This document shows, in pieces, positions 1-8,434 of a DNA stretch of 64,000 bases (the first letter of the stretch is position 1; every line of letters begins with the position of its first letter). A program made the position numbers and the translations under genes. A model generated the notes under the pieces. It saw only the letters and a list, made by a program, of their open reading frames with translations, was not told the origin of the DNA and did no database searches. Source of the stretch: Cystobacter fuscus DSM 2262 (GTDB lineage Bacteria > Myxococcota > Myxococcia > Myxococcales > Myxococcaceae); contig NZ_ANAH02000026.1 in NCBI RefSeq assembly GCF_000335475.2, positions 62,001 to 126,000 on the forward strand, read 5' to 3'.

Positions 1-1652
1 GTCCCTTCCGGGCGGTGACGTTCCAGGTGACGGCGCCGGAGTCCTCCCGCTTCGAGTACCAGCTGCGCGAGCCGGGCGGCACGTGGGGCAGCTGGCAGCC
101 GGTGCCCTTCGAGTGGCGCCAGGGAGAGATGGGCAGCGGCCAGGTGGTGCTCGCCACCGAGGCGGACGCGGTGCGCGTGCGCGCGAGTGAGGGGGCCGAG
201 TTCGTGCGCCTGGAGCTCTTCGCCAAGGCCCAGGTGATTCACGACGACGACGAGGGCCTCGGCCTCTACGCGAGCCCCGACAGCATCCGCCAGTCCGTTG
301 CCATTGCCGGCCGGTGGGCGCCTCCCGCGGACGTGCTGAATGCAGGTGCCTCGCAGTACATGCCCTACGAGGGCCCGCCCGCCGTGTGCGCCGGTGGCCT
401 GCTGCCCGGCACGCGCGAAATCGGTGACTGGATTCGCCAGCACTTCCCGCAGGCCACCTCCTACGGCGGCTACGCCTGCCGCGGCAACACCGCCGACCCG
501 AGCGTCCTCTCCATCCACGCCGCGGGCCGCGCGCTGGACGTCTTTGTCCCGCTCTCCGGAGGGGCCGCGGACAACACGAAGGGCGACGCGATTGGCAACC
601 ACCTCATCAAGAATGCCCGCTACATGGGCGTGCTCTACATCATCTGGGACCAGGCCCAGTGGAGCGGCTCGGCGTCCGGCACCAAGATGAGCGCGTACAC
701 GGGCCCCAACCCGCATACCGACCACCTCCACATCGAATTCTCCACCGCGGCCGCGCGCGACCGTGCCACCCAGTTCTTCAAGGACGGCAAGCCGCCTCCG
801 GGCGGCGTCGCGGGCCTGAACCCGGCGCACAACCACCCGTCGGCGGTGTCCATGGCGGCCGGCACGCAGCAGGTGTACATCCGCGGCCCGGGCAGCTCGC
901 TGTGGGTGAAGGGGTGGAATGGCAGCGTGTGGGGCAGTTGGCTGGACTTGGGTGGCCAACTGACGTCCGCGCCCTCCGCCACCTCACCGGCTCCCAACGT
1001 CACGCACGTCTACGTGCGCGGCACCGACAACCAGTTGCACGTGAAGGGCTTCGCCAACAACACCTGGGGGGACTGGGTGCCGCTCGGTGGCATCCTCACC
1101 TCCGGCCCCTCCGCCGTCTCCCCCAACCCGAACGTCACCTGGGTTTTCATCCGCGCCCAGGACAACAGGCTGTGGGTGAAGGGCTGGGCCAACAACACCT
1201 GGGGGGACTGGGTGCAGATTGGTGGCGACTTCACCTTCGCCTCCGACCCGTCCGCCGTCTCCATGTCCCCCGGCACCACCCAGGTGTACGTGCGTGGCCA
1301 CGACAACGCCCTCTGGGTGATTGGCTTCGACGGCACCCAGTGGGGCACCTGGGTGAACCTCGGTGGCACCCTCTCCTCCGCGCCCGCCGCCGTCTCCGCC
1401 TCCCCCAACACCACCTACGTCTACGGACGCGGCTCCGACAACGCCATCCACGTGAAGGGCTTCTCCAACAACACCTGGGGCAGCTGGCTGTCCCTCGGCG
1501 GCACCATGACGTCCTCGCCCACCGCCGTCTCCGACACCCTCAACACCAACCACATCTACGCACGCGGCTCCGACAACGCCGTCTGGGTAAAGGGCTGGAC
1601 CAACAACACCTGGGGGGACTGGGTGTCCATCGGCGGCACCATGCCGGACTAG
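1..1652 (+). CDS. Peptidase-like domain fused to six-repeat PLL-type lectin propeller (5' partial)
   Basis: The reading frame is open from the left edge, so the true start probably lies outside; the first usable codon is the GTG at 15. About residues 120-250 (numbered from that GTG) resemble the M15/ARB_07466-like C-terminal domain of cell-wall peptidases, with an HAAGRALDV segment, YIIWDQAQW and PHTDHLHIE carrying the likely zinc and catalytic His/Asp residues. Residues 285-545 are six near-identical units of about 44 residues, each with an RGxDNxLWVKG core and a W-G-x-W-x-x-[LI]-G-G end. This is the pattern of PLL/tectonin-type beta-propeller lectins. I infer a secreted peptidoglycan- or sugar-binding hydrolase; any signal peptide would lie upstream of the window. 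The fold calls are good, the substrate is unknown. Confidence 0.75.
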   Translation, partial: PFRAVTFQVTAPESSRFEYQLREPGGTWGSWQPVPFEWRQGEMGSGQVVLATEADAVRVRASEGAEFVRLELFAKAQVIHDDDEGLGLYASPDSIRQSVAIAGRWAPPADVLNAGASQYMPYEGPPAVCAGGLLPGTREIGDWIRQHFPQATSYGGYACRGNTADPSVLSIHAAGRALDVFVPLSGGAADNTKGDAIGNHLIKNARYMGVLYIIWDQAQWSGSASGTKMSAYTGPNPHTDHLHIEFSTAAARDRATQFFKDGKPPPGGVAGLNPAHNHPSAVSMAAGTQQVYIRGPGSSLWVKGWNGSVWGSWLDLGGQLTSAPSATSPAPNVTHVYVRGTDNQLHVKGFANNTWGDWVPLGGILTSGPSAVSPNPNVTWVFIRAQDNRLWVKGWANNTWGDWVQIGGDFTFASDPSAVSMSPGTTQVYVRGHDNALWVIGFDGTQWGTWVNLGGTLSSAPAAVSASPNTTYVYGRGSDNAIHVKGFSNNTWGSWLSLGGTMTSSPTAVSDTLNTNHIYARGSDNAVWVKGWTNNTWGDWVSIGGTMPD

Positions 1653-1745
1653 GCCTGTTGAGGGAGAGGGCTGGTGCGGAGGGGCCGAGGAGGGCCGCTG
1701 ACGGGTGGCACCTCGTTCTCCTCCTCCGCACCTGCTTGGGGGAGC

Positions 1746-1873
1746 GCACCGGGGACCGGGGGGGTGTTGCTCCCCGGGTCAGGGACTGACCCGGGGCCAA
1801 CGCGTCCTACCTGTACCGGTAGGCCACGTTCTTGCCGTCGACGGTCACCGGCTCCGGCTCCCGCGCACCCACG
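1746..1873 (-). pseudogene. Relic copy of the GH31 gene 3' end with its palindromic tail
   Basis: This stretch matches the 3' end of the intact GH31 gene and its flank (8372-8588) in the same orientation. Positions 1746-1828 align with about 8372-8456, and 1831-1873 with 8546-8588; the 89 bp between are missing here. It contains the GH31 stop-proximal codons, including the word GTACCGGTAGGCCACG, but no open gene. It sits directly after the end of the MFS gene. Together with the intact copy it forms a direct repeat around the KAS-HAD-ALAS-MFS operon. Confidence 0.8.
1772..1796. terminator. 11-bp perfect hairpin, probable bidirectional terminator
   Basis: CCCCGGGTCAG (1772-1782) and CTGACCCGGGG (1786-1796) form a perfect stem with a 3-nt loop. 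It lies between the converging peptidase-lectin gene and MFS gene. A U-tract is lacking, so it could equally be a REP-like palindrome. The same hairpin occurs at 8399-8423. Confidence 0.5.
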
Positions 1874-1875
1874 AC

Positions 1876-3066
1876 TTACGTCGCGAGCTTGTCCGCGCTC
1901 ACGCCCGCTTCCCGTTGGCCGTGCTCGGCGGCCACCAGGCGATCCGCGAAGGTGGCGACCACCAACGCGCTGACACCCACCAACGCGGCGGGCAGGCCCA
2001 GCATCCGGGGCTCCATCACCGTCACCAGCACCCCGCCGATCGCTCCACCCAGCGCGATGCCGAGGTACAGCGCGGAGGAGTTCAGCGAGACCGTGAACGC
2101 CCCCTGCCGGCTGGCCAGGGACAACAGCCGGTGTTGCTGCGGGACCAGGTACATCCACCCGGTCATCCCCCACACGAACATCGACACGCCGGCCAGCACC
2201 GGGTGAGTGAAGGTCCACGGGATCAGCGCGAGGTCCAGGGTCATCCCGCCCACGGATAGCCACAGCACCGCGCGGTCGGAGAACCGGTCGGTCGCCGGGC
2301 CCGCGATCGCATTGCCGACCATCGCGCCCACGCCGAAGACCAGCAACAGCACCGACAGGGCCCCACCACCGCCACCGCTCGACGCCTGCAGCACCGGGCC
2401 GATGTAGGTGTAGATGAGGTGCTCCGAACAGACCGCCAGCAGGGTGACCGTGAGGGTCGCCAACACCGCGGGGCTCCGCAGGGGGGAGAGCCGATCGCGC
2501 AGCGAATGCGCACCCCCTGGAGGCAGCGTGGGCAGCCGCGCGGCCACGCCGAGCAGGGACAGCAGTCCGAGCGCCGCCACCAGCCACAGCGTGGCGCGCC
2601 AGCCCAACCGGCTGCCCACCAGGGTCCCAATCGGCACGCCGAGCGCCGTGGACAGGGTGAGCCCGCCGATCACGATGGACAACGCCGAGCCACGGCGTCC
2701 CTCCGGCACCAGGGCCGCCGCGACCCCCGAGGCCTGCGGGGTGAACGAAGCCGCACCGGCGGCGGCGACGATCCGGCCCAGGGCCACGATGAAGAAGGAA
2801 CTCGCGGTAGCCGAGATGATGTTGCCCAGGGAGAACACCACCAGTGCGGTGAGCAGCACGGTGCGCCGGGGCAACGAGCCCGTGAGCGTCGCGCTGATCG
2901 GCGCGAACACCGCATAGGCGATGGAGAACACCGTCACGAGCTGTCCGGCGGTACCGACCGAGACGGACAGATCGGCGGCGAGCTCCGGGAGCACTCCAGC
3001 GATGACGAAAGCGTCGGTGCCGATGGCGAAGGTGCCTACGGCGAGCAGCCATAATACGAACGGCAC
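1876..3066 (-). CDS. MFS drug/metabolite exporter, DHA1 family
   Basis: A 396-residue inner-membrane protein with the 12-helix layout of the major facilitator superfamily, nearest in style to AraJ-like arabinose/chloramphenicol efflux permeases. The N-terminus shows a first helix followed by GTDAFVIAGVLP and LSVSVGTAGQLVT, typical of that group, and a basic loop (TGSLPRRTVLL) between helices 2 and 3. The start is a GTG preceded by ACAGGAG at good spacing. It is the last gene of a four-gene minus-strand operon, 66 bp after the ALAS gene, so it probably exports the product of that operon. The family is secure, the substrate is inferred from context. Confidence 0.88.
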   Translation of the reverse strand: MPFVLWLLAVGTFAIGTDAFVIAGVLPELAADLSVSVGTAGQLVTVFSIAYAVFAPISATLTGSLPRRTVLLTALVVFSLGNIISATASSFFIVALGRIVAAAGAASFTPQASGVAAALVPEGRRGSALSIVIGGLTLSTALGVPIGTLVGSRLGWRATLWLVAALGLLSLLGVAARLPTLPPGGAHSLRDRLSPLRSPAVLATLTVTLLAVCSEHLIYTYIGPVLQASSGGGGGALSVLLLVFGVGAMVGNAIAGPATDRFSDRAVLWLSVGGMTLDLALIPWTFTHPVLAGVSMFVWGMTGWMYLVPQQHRLLSLASRQGAFTVSLNSSALYLGIALGGAIGGVLVTVMEPRMLGLPAALVGVSALVVATFADRLVAAEHGQREAGVSADKLAT

Positions 3067-3132
3067 GGTTGATTCACTCCTGTAGTCGGTTGGACGAAGG
3101 GCTCGCGAGAGCGTCGCGCGCGAAAACGCCGA

Positions 3133-4344
3133 TCACGAACGCCTCGGCAGGTTGAGCTCGGACCAGACCTGGTCCAGGGCCTTGGCGAACTTCGTGGTCT
3201 CCTGCTCGGTGTGGCGCGACGTCGGCGTCACCCGGAGCCGCTCGGTCCCTTCCGGCACCGTCGGAGCATTCACCGGCTGCACGTAGAACCCATGCCCCTC
3301 CAGCAGCCGCGCGCTGACCGCCTTGCACTGGTGCGCATTGCCGACCAGCACCGGCAGGATGTGGCTGTCGCTCGACACGAGCGGGATGCCGCTGGCGGCC
3401 AACGCCGCCTTGAGCTGCCCGCTGCGCGCCATGAGCAGCTCGCGCTGGGTGGCATCGTGACGCAGGTGCCGCACGCTCGCCAGCGCACCGGCCACCACCG
3501 GAGCGGGCGCGGACGTGCTGAACACGAACTGCACGGCGAAGGAGCGCACGGTGTCCACGATCTCCTCGGGACCGACGATGTAACCGCCGGCGCCGCCGTA
3601 GCCCTTGCCGAACCCTCCCTGGAAGATGGTGATCTGATCGCGCAGCCCCAGGTGCTCGGCGTAGCCGGAGCCCTCCCGGCCATAGATGCCCGCCGAGTGG
3701 ATCTCATCCAGGTAGGTCATGGCGCCGAACTCGTTGGCCAGCTTCACGATCTCCGCCACCGGGGCGAAGTCGCCCTCCATCGAGTACAGCGACTCGAAGG
3801 CGATCAGCTTGGGACGGTCGGCTCCCACCTCGCTGAGCAACTGCCGCAGGTGCGCGACATCGTTGTGCCGGAAGATGCGCTTGTCGGCCCCGCTGTTGCG
3901 GACACCGTGAATGATCGACGCGTGATTCAGCTCGTCGGAGAAGATCACGAGCCCGGGGATCTTCCGGCCGAGCGTGGTGATGGTGGCGTCGTTGGCGGTG
4001 AAGCCGGTGCTGAACAACAGCGCCCGCGGCTTGCGGTACAGCGAGGCCAGCTCGGCCTCCAGCTGCTGGTGATAGATGCTCGTGCCGGAGATGCTGCGGG
4101 CGCCACCCGTCCCGAGGCCGACCCGCTGGACGGCCTCGACGACCGAGGAGACCACGACCGGATGCTGGCTCATCCCCAGATAGTCATTGGAGCACCAGAC
4201 GGAGATCTCCCGGGTCCCGTTGGCCTCGTGAACCAGCGCGGTGGGGCTCAGGTCCACGCGGCGCTCCAGGTTCAGGTAGGTGCGGTAGCGCCCCTGCGCC
4301 TTCACGGTGTCGATCTCGGAGGCCAGTTGCTTGAGGACGGTCAT
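3133..4344 (-). CDS. 5-aminolevulinate synthase homologue (PLP-dependent alpha-oxoamine synthase)
   Basis: A 403-residue protein, full length for ALAS. It carries hallmark segments of class I ALAS: GRYRTYLNLERR, SVWCSNDYLGMSQHPVV, SISGTSIYH, and YVQPVNAPTVPEGTERLR near the C-terminus. The PLP lysine is Lys247 in GGFGKGYGG; Asp213 and His216 (YLDEIHS) contact the cofactor. Family members condense glycine with an acyl-CoA, usually succinyl-CoA, releasing CO2. As far as I know, myxobacteria make haem from glutamyl-tRNA, so an ALAS in an operon with a ketosynthase is likely a secondary-metabolism enzyme, like those supplying C5N units. The acyl-CoA ligase and amide synthetase of C5N clusters are absent. 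The ATG follows an AGGAG site. Confidence 0.9.
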   Translation of the reverse strand: MTVLKQLASEIDTVKAQGRYRTYLNLERRVDLSPTALVHEANGTREISVWCSNDYLGMSQHPVVVSSVVEAVQRVGLGTGGARSISGTSIYHQQLEAELASLYRKPRALLFSTGFTANDATITTLGRKIPGLVIFSDELNHASIIHGVRNSGADKRIFRHNDVAHLRQLLSEVGADRPKLIAFESLYSMEGDFAPVAEIVKLANEFGAMTYLDEIHSAGIYGREGSGYAEHLGLRDQITIFQGGFGKGYGGAGGYIVGPEEIVDTVRSFAVQFVFSTSAPAPVVAGALASVRHLRHDATQRELLMARSGQLKAALAASGIPLVSSDSHILPVLVGNAHQCKAVSARLLEGHGFYVQPVNAPTVPEGTERLRVTPTSRHTEQETTKFAKALDQVWSELNLPRRS

Positions 4345-4441
4345 TGCGAAACTCCTGGGGAAGGGAAACAGGTTTTCCGGGCGCTGCTCGCGCCCGGCTC
4401 ATCATGTGGGTTGCAGGGACGCCGACAGGGCGGGCCTTATA

Positions 4442-6070
4442 TCAGGCGAGCAATTTCTTTCCGGTGATGGCGGCGGCCCGCAGGGCCGGGGCCACCCGGT
4501 ATCGGGTGGGAGGGAGGATCGTGGCGAGGTGATCGAGCACGGTGCACACCCAGGGGGCACCAACGGAGTCGCCCCAGTGCAACAGACCTACCGGGTAGTT
4601 GACGGCGAGGCGCATCGCGATCTCCACCGCCTCGGCACTACACACGCCCTGTGCGACCACGTCGGTCGCCTCGTTGATGAGCATGCACACCGTGCGTGCC
4701 ACCACCAGACCTGGCGAATCCCTGAAGACCGCCGTCCGGCCAGCGAACACACCGATCAAGGCGAGTGCCTGCTCGAGCTGCTCGGCCTGGACGTCATGGC
4801 TCGGAGCCACCGCCAGGTGTTTCACCGCGCGGTAGTCGAGCGCCAGATCGAACACCACGACCGGCCGGCCGAGCGCCCGGGCACGCAGATAGGCCGTCCG
4901 CCCATCCGTCACGGTCACCGCGACGCCCCCTGGAAGTTCGAGGAACCCAAGGCCGTCCGGCCCGCCTTCGTGTGCCGCCAACGGCCGGGACTCGACCTCG
5001 ACTCCCTTGTTCCGCAACACCTCGACCACCGGGTTGGCGGGGCCGAGGCTCCCGTGCAGCGTCACCCGCGACGGCCGCTGGGACGAGGACACCTCTGCGC
5101 CCGAGACCGCCCGCAGACCACTGCTCCCCTCGTAGGTGAAGAAGCCCCGGCCCGTCTTGCGCCCCAGCAACCCTGCCTCGACCAGGGCCTGCTGGGTCAG
5201 CGAAGGCGTGAACCGGGCGTCATGGCCGAACGCGTTCCAGATCTGCCGCGTCACCTCCGCGTTGACGTCCTGCCCGATGAGATCGGTCAACGCCAACGGC
5301 CCCATCGCGAACCCGCCACTCCCGGTCAACACCGAGTCGATGACCGCGGGGTCGGCATTGCCCTCGTCCAGCAACCGCAAGGCTTCGGTATAGAACGGCC
5401 GAGCGACCCGATTGACGATGAAGCCGGGGGACGGTCGGCACGTCACGGGCGTCTTGCCCCAGGCCTGGAGGGTGGCGACGGCCCGGTCGGTGACCGCTCC
5501 CTCGGTGCGCATGCCGGGCACCACCTCGACGAGCTTCATCAACGGCGCCGGGTTGAAGAAGTGCAACCCGAGGAACCGCTCCGGATGCTTCAGCTTCGAT
5601 GCGAGCCGGTTGATGGACAGCGACGAGGTGTTCGTGGACAGGATCGCCCCGGGAGCAAGCACCGCCTCGAGCTCGGCGAACAGGCGCTGCTTGAGCTCGA
5701 GGTCCTCGGCGACGGATTCGATCACCAGCTCGGCCTTCGCCAGCCCCGCCAGCTCGGAGACCGGGTGCAGACGCTGGCCAGCCTCCCGCGCCTGCTCCGC
5801 GGTGAGGAGCCCCTTCTCCGCCAGCCGCGTCAGCCGCGCCCGGACGGAGTCGACGCCGGCCTCCAGCCGCTCTCGCGAGCGGTTGAACCACTGGACCGGG
5901 TGCCCGGCCAGCACGGCGATCTGGGCGATCCCCTGCCCCATGCTGCCAGAGCCGAGGACCGCGATGACCGCGGTGGATGGCAGGGCCCCAGCCCGGGGCG
6001 AGACGTCCACTTTGGGCGCCCAGGCAGGCCCGGCAGCGCCATCCAACTTGTATGAGTATGAAACAGTCAT
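4442..6070 (-). CDS. 3-hydroxyacyl-CoA dehydrogenase (two-domain PaaH/FadB-like)
   Basis: An NAD-dependent dehydrogenase of 542 residues in the long form with a duplicated C-terminal domain, like phenylacetate-pathway PaaH/PaaC. A Rossmann GxGxxG (VLGSGSMGQG) lies near residue 42. The catalytic region shows ESVAEDLELK and LHFFNPAPLMKLVE (catalytic His). The first 3HCDH domain contains PGFIVNRVARPF, and the second ends with a PVGLLHWGD segment. It would oxidise a 3-hydroxyacyl thioester to the 3-keto form, or the reverse. I chose the ATG at 6070, which follows AGAGGAA, over a TTG at 6088. It lies 48 bp after the ketosynthase gene and 97 bp before the ALAS gene, pointing to a common transcript. 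Confidence 0.88.
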   Translation of the reverse strand: MTVSYSYKLDGAAGPAWAPKVDVSPRAGALPSTAVIAVLGSGSMGQGIAQIAVLAGHPVQWFNRSRERLEAGVDSVRARLTRLAEKGLLTAEQAREAGQRLHPVSELAGLAKAELVIESVAEDLELKQRLFAELEAVLAPGAILSTNTSSLSINRLASKLKHPERFLGLHFFNPAPLMKLVEVVPGMRTEGAVTDRAVATLQAWGKTPVTCRPSPGFIVNRVARPFYTEALRLLDEGNADPAVIDSVLTGSGGFAMGPLALTDLIGQDVNAEVTRQIWNAFGHDARFTPSLTQQALVEAGLLGRKTGRGFFTYEGSSGLRAVSGAEVSSSQRPSRVTLHGSLGPANPVVEVLRNKGVEVESRPLAAHEGGPDGLGFLELPGGVAVTVTDGRTAYLRARALGRPVVVFDLALDYRAVKHLAVAPSHDVQAEQLEQALALIGVFAGRTAVFRDSPGLVVARTVCMLINEATDVVAQGVCSAEAVEIAMRLAVNYPVGLLHWGDSVGAPWVCTVLDHLATILPPTRYRVAPALRAAAITGKKLLA

Positions 6071-6118
6071 GTCATTCCTCTGATGCAATGCCGAGCGAAG
6101 CGGAGCCTCGAGCGGGCG

Positions 6119-7390
6119 CTACGCTGGCGCGCTCATGGCGACGGCGGACGTCTGGCTGCCGATCGCGAATGCCATGGAGAGCACCTGATTGACCGACGTC
6201 TCCCGAGCCCCCTCGGCCACGTGATCCCAATCGCAGTCGGGATCCGGCTGCTCCAGGTTGATGTTCGGGCACAGGCACTGGTTGTGAATCATCAGCGCAC
6301 TGGCCGCGATGTTGACCACCCCGGAAGCCCCCATCATATGGCCGAAGATGGGCTTGACCGAGGTCATGGGCGCCCACTGGCTGCGCAGGGTGGTGTCGCC
6401 ATAGAGCGCCTTGATGGCCCGGCCTTCCGCCATGTCGTTGTACCGCGTCGCCGTGCCGTGACCACAGAAGTAGTCGATGCCGTCGAGCGAACGGCCCACC
6501 GTCCGCAGCACCCCGCGCAGGAAGTTCGCGGTCACCTCTCCGGTCAGATCCATGCTGGTGGGATGGTTGTTCTCGTTCATGCAACCCACCCCATCCACCA
6601 GGGCGTAGATGCGGGCGCCGCGGGCCACCGCCCGGTCCAGACGCTCCAGCGACAGCACCATCGCGCCCTCGCCGAAGGCGAAACCGTCCCGCCGCGAGTC
6701 ATACGGCTTCATCGCCTCCGAAGCCACCGTCTCCCGGGTGAGGAGGTTGTTGGCGCCGTAGATCTCCAGCATCGGCCGGAAGAGCGGGAACTCGTAGCCG
6801 CCGACGAACATCACATCGGCGGTGTCGCTCTCGAGCTCACGGAGCGCGACGTGGAGCGCCTGGTAGCCGCCCACGCAGGCGCTGCTCAGGTTCATCACGA
6901 GCCCCTGGATGCCACTGTACATGGCGGCCATGGACGTCGGCGTCCCCGGCAGCCCCGGGATCATGTCGTGACCAACGAACGAGCCCTCACCCTCGAAGTG
7001 GGCCTCGAGCTTGTTGCACCACCACTCCATGGGACCGCGCGAGTTGGACGTCACGAACCCCATGCGGCTCGGGGACACGTCGTCCTGGGCCAGGCCCGCA
7101 TCGCGGCGGGCCTGCTCGAGCGCCGCCATGACGATGAGGATCTCCCGGCTGTACCTGGCCGCGAACTTCTCGGGGAGCTTGGGAAGGAATTTCTTGTAGT
7201 CGAAGTCCCGGACCTGTGCCGCCAGCTTGACCGCGAAATCAGTGGTGTCGAATCGATCCAACAAGCCGATCTGCGAGCGTCCCTGCCGGAGATGAGCCCA
7301 GAAGCTCTCGACGGAGAAGGTGCCCGGCAGGATGGGACCGATGCCAGTGATGGCCACAGCACTGCTCCTCGGAACAGCGTGCAATAACAT
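6119..7390 (-). CDS. Beta-ketoacyl-ACP synthase, FabF/KAS II type
   Basis: A stand-alone ketosynthase of 423 residues with the full Cys-His-His set: Cys172 in SSACVGG, His311 in CGHGTAT, and Lys346/His351 in VKPIFGHMMGASG. Such enzymes extend an acyl chain with malonyl-ACP. I chose the ATG at 7390, preceded by GAGGAAAGAG, over a TTG at 7417. It is the first gene of the operon. No acyl carrier protein, ketoreductase or acyltransferase is visible nearby, so it must borrow an ACP or act on an unusual thioester. With the ALAS homologue downstream, it could supply or elongate the acyl partner of the aminoketone. Confidence 0.9.
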   Translation of the reverse strand: MLLHAVPRSSAVAITGIGPILPGTFSVESFWAHLRQGRSQIGLLDRFDTTDFAVKLAAQVRDFDYKKFLPKLPEKFAARYSREILIVMAALEQARRDAGLAQDDVSPSRMGFVTSNSRGPMEWWCNKLEAHFEGEGSFVGHDMIPGLPGTPTSMAAMYSGIQGLVMNLSSACVGGYQALHVALRELESDTADVMFVGGYEFPLFRPMLEIYGANNLLTRETVASEAMKPYDSRRDGFAFGEGAMVLSLERLDRAVARGARIYALVDGVGCMNENNHPTSMDLTGEVTANFLRGVLRTVGRSLDGIDYFCGHGTATRYNDMAEGRAIKALYGDTTLRSQWAPMTSVKPIFGHMMGASGVVNIAASALMIHNQCLCPNINLEQPDPDCDWDHVAEGARETSVNQVLSMAFAIGSQTSAVAMSAPA

Positions 7391-7872
7391 TGAAGAATCT
7401 CTTTCCTCAACAACCAAAACAGACGCGCCAGGGTCGGCCTCGTGCCGACGGATGTCAGAATTCTGCTTCGATGCAATCCATTGAGTCAGTCATGGCCCAG
7501 GACGTCGACGCTCCCCTCACCTCGCACACGACTGTCCACTGCCCAACTAACACGTCTTCCCGATTACAGCAAGACAGGGCGTTCATCCAGCCTCTCTTTT
7601 TTTCCTGCATTTGCGCGAGTGCTCGTGTCAGGCCCGAGGCCCGAAGAGCATGCGGATGCACTGGAGGGGACGAACAGGACGCAGGGGGGCGTCTACGGGC
7701 GGCCTAGGGACAACACAGACAGATACAAAGGCGCCGCATACACCAGCCTCCTGGTTGTGACACAATCGTGAGCCAATCCTTTTCAAGCCTGGATAAATCG
7801 GATTTTCGATTCTTCTACGGAAACAGGCCGAGTCGGGACAGCCATGGGGCGAGCGGCTTATACGTGAATCGC

Positions 7873-7900
7873 TTCTGCACTTCAATGACTCAGTGCAGAA
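7873..7900. promoter_or_regulatory. Inverted repeat, candidate operator upstream of the KAS operon
   Basis: TTCTGCACT and AGTGCAGAA are perfect 9-bp arms with a 10-bp spacer, about 480 bp upstream of the ketosynthase start in an AT-richer stretch. Arm length and spacing suit a dimeric regulator, but no regulator gene is adjacent and the distance is large. Confidence 0.35.
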
Positions 7901-8084
7901 TCCGACACACCCAGGGTATGGAGGAAATCGTTTTCCATCGTGATGGAAGGGCATCAGGTCAACGGCCCGGTCGTCTCGGCTGCCACCATTGCAGACATCG
8001 ACCGCCTCGCGACCCACATCCACGCACACCAGCCGCGACAGCCCGTGTCTGCCTTTGGGTCACTCCTCGTGGCGTCCAGGCGGG

Positions 8085-8335
8085 ATGGGGGCGCGCAAAG
8101 GCCGAGGACGCCCAGCAGCGGCTGCAACTGGAGCTCACCCAGCGCAGGACGAAACACACTGGTACCTGATGTATGCCATTGAGGCCGACTTGCCCAACCC
8201 GCACGTGCTGGAGGGGGAGTAACAGGCCGCGGCACTCGCGCTCCGTCTGGGGCGGTGCGACGGGAGAAGTCGGCCCCACTGGTGACTGCAATCCGCGAGT
8301 GGGCGCCGGCCCAGCGCTCGCGTCCAGCTCCGACG
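8085..8335 (+). pseudogene. Decayed IS66-family transposase fragment
   Basis: Plus-strand frames read AEDAQQRLQLEL, then YAIEADLPNPHVLEGE, an in-frame TAA, QAAALALRLG, and after a frameshift REKSAPLVTAIREW. This order and wording resemble the C-terminal part of IS66 TnpC transposases, which end with a conserved arginine-rich, xREWxxAQR-like segment. At least one stop and one frameshift break it. The 5' part and the terminal repeats are not recognisable. Confidence 0.65.
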
Positions 8336-8360
8336 GACACTGCCACACCTTGATTCGATG

Positions 8361-8380
8361 CCCGGTGCGATCGCACCGGG
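8361..8380. repeat. Perfect 20-bp palindrome downstream of the GH31 gene
   Basis: Positions 8361-8380 equal their own reverse complement (CCCGGTGCGA mirrored). It lies just outside the 3' end of the GH31 gene, next to the 11-bp hairpin at 8399. It may be a terminator half or a protein-binding site. The left direct-repeat copy keeps only the second half of this word. Confidence 0.6.
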
Positions 8381-8398
8381 GACCAGGGGTGTGTTGGT

Positions 8399-8423
8399 CC
8401 CCGGGTCAGGGGCTGACCCGGGG
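8399..8423. terminator. 11-bp hairpin after the GH31 stop codon
   Basis: CCCCGGGTCAG (8399-8409) and CTGACCCGGGG (8413-8423) form a perfect stem with a GGG loop, about 12 bp beyond the GH31 stop. It is identical in stem to the hairpin at 1772-1796. No U-run follows. Confidence 0.5.
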
Positions 8424-8434
8424 CCAACGCGTCC

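Larger units (their letters stand above)
7391..8371. other. Leader of the KAS operon and decayed DNA; no intact gene
   Basis: Nearly 1 kb lies between the ketosynthase start and the GH31 repeat without a convincing gene. The half nearest the operon is lower in GC and should hold its promoter, though I cannot pin -35/-10 boxes. It includes the 9-bp inverted repeat at 7873-7900. The half nearest GH31 holds the IS66 transposase relic. Confidence 0.6.

Noticed and set aside
1649-3052. 467-codon minus-strand frame overlapping the MFS gene
   Set aside because: Its translation is Arg/Gly/Pro-rich, out of frame with the transporter, and lacks any motif. The MFS frame has 12 helices and a good ribosome site.
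3133-4344. ALAS as the housekeeping haem-biosynthesis enzyme
   Set aside because: It stands in an operon with a ketosynthase and exporter and no other hem gene. Myxobacteria are expected to use the C5 route, so a secondary role is more likely, though not proven.
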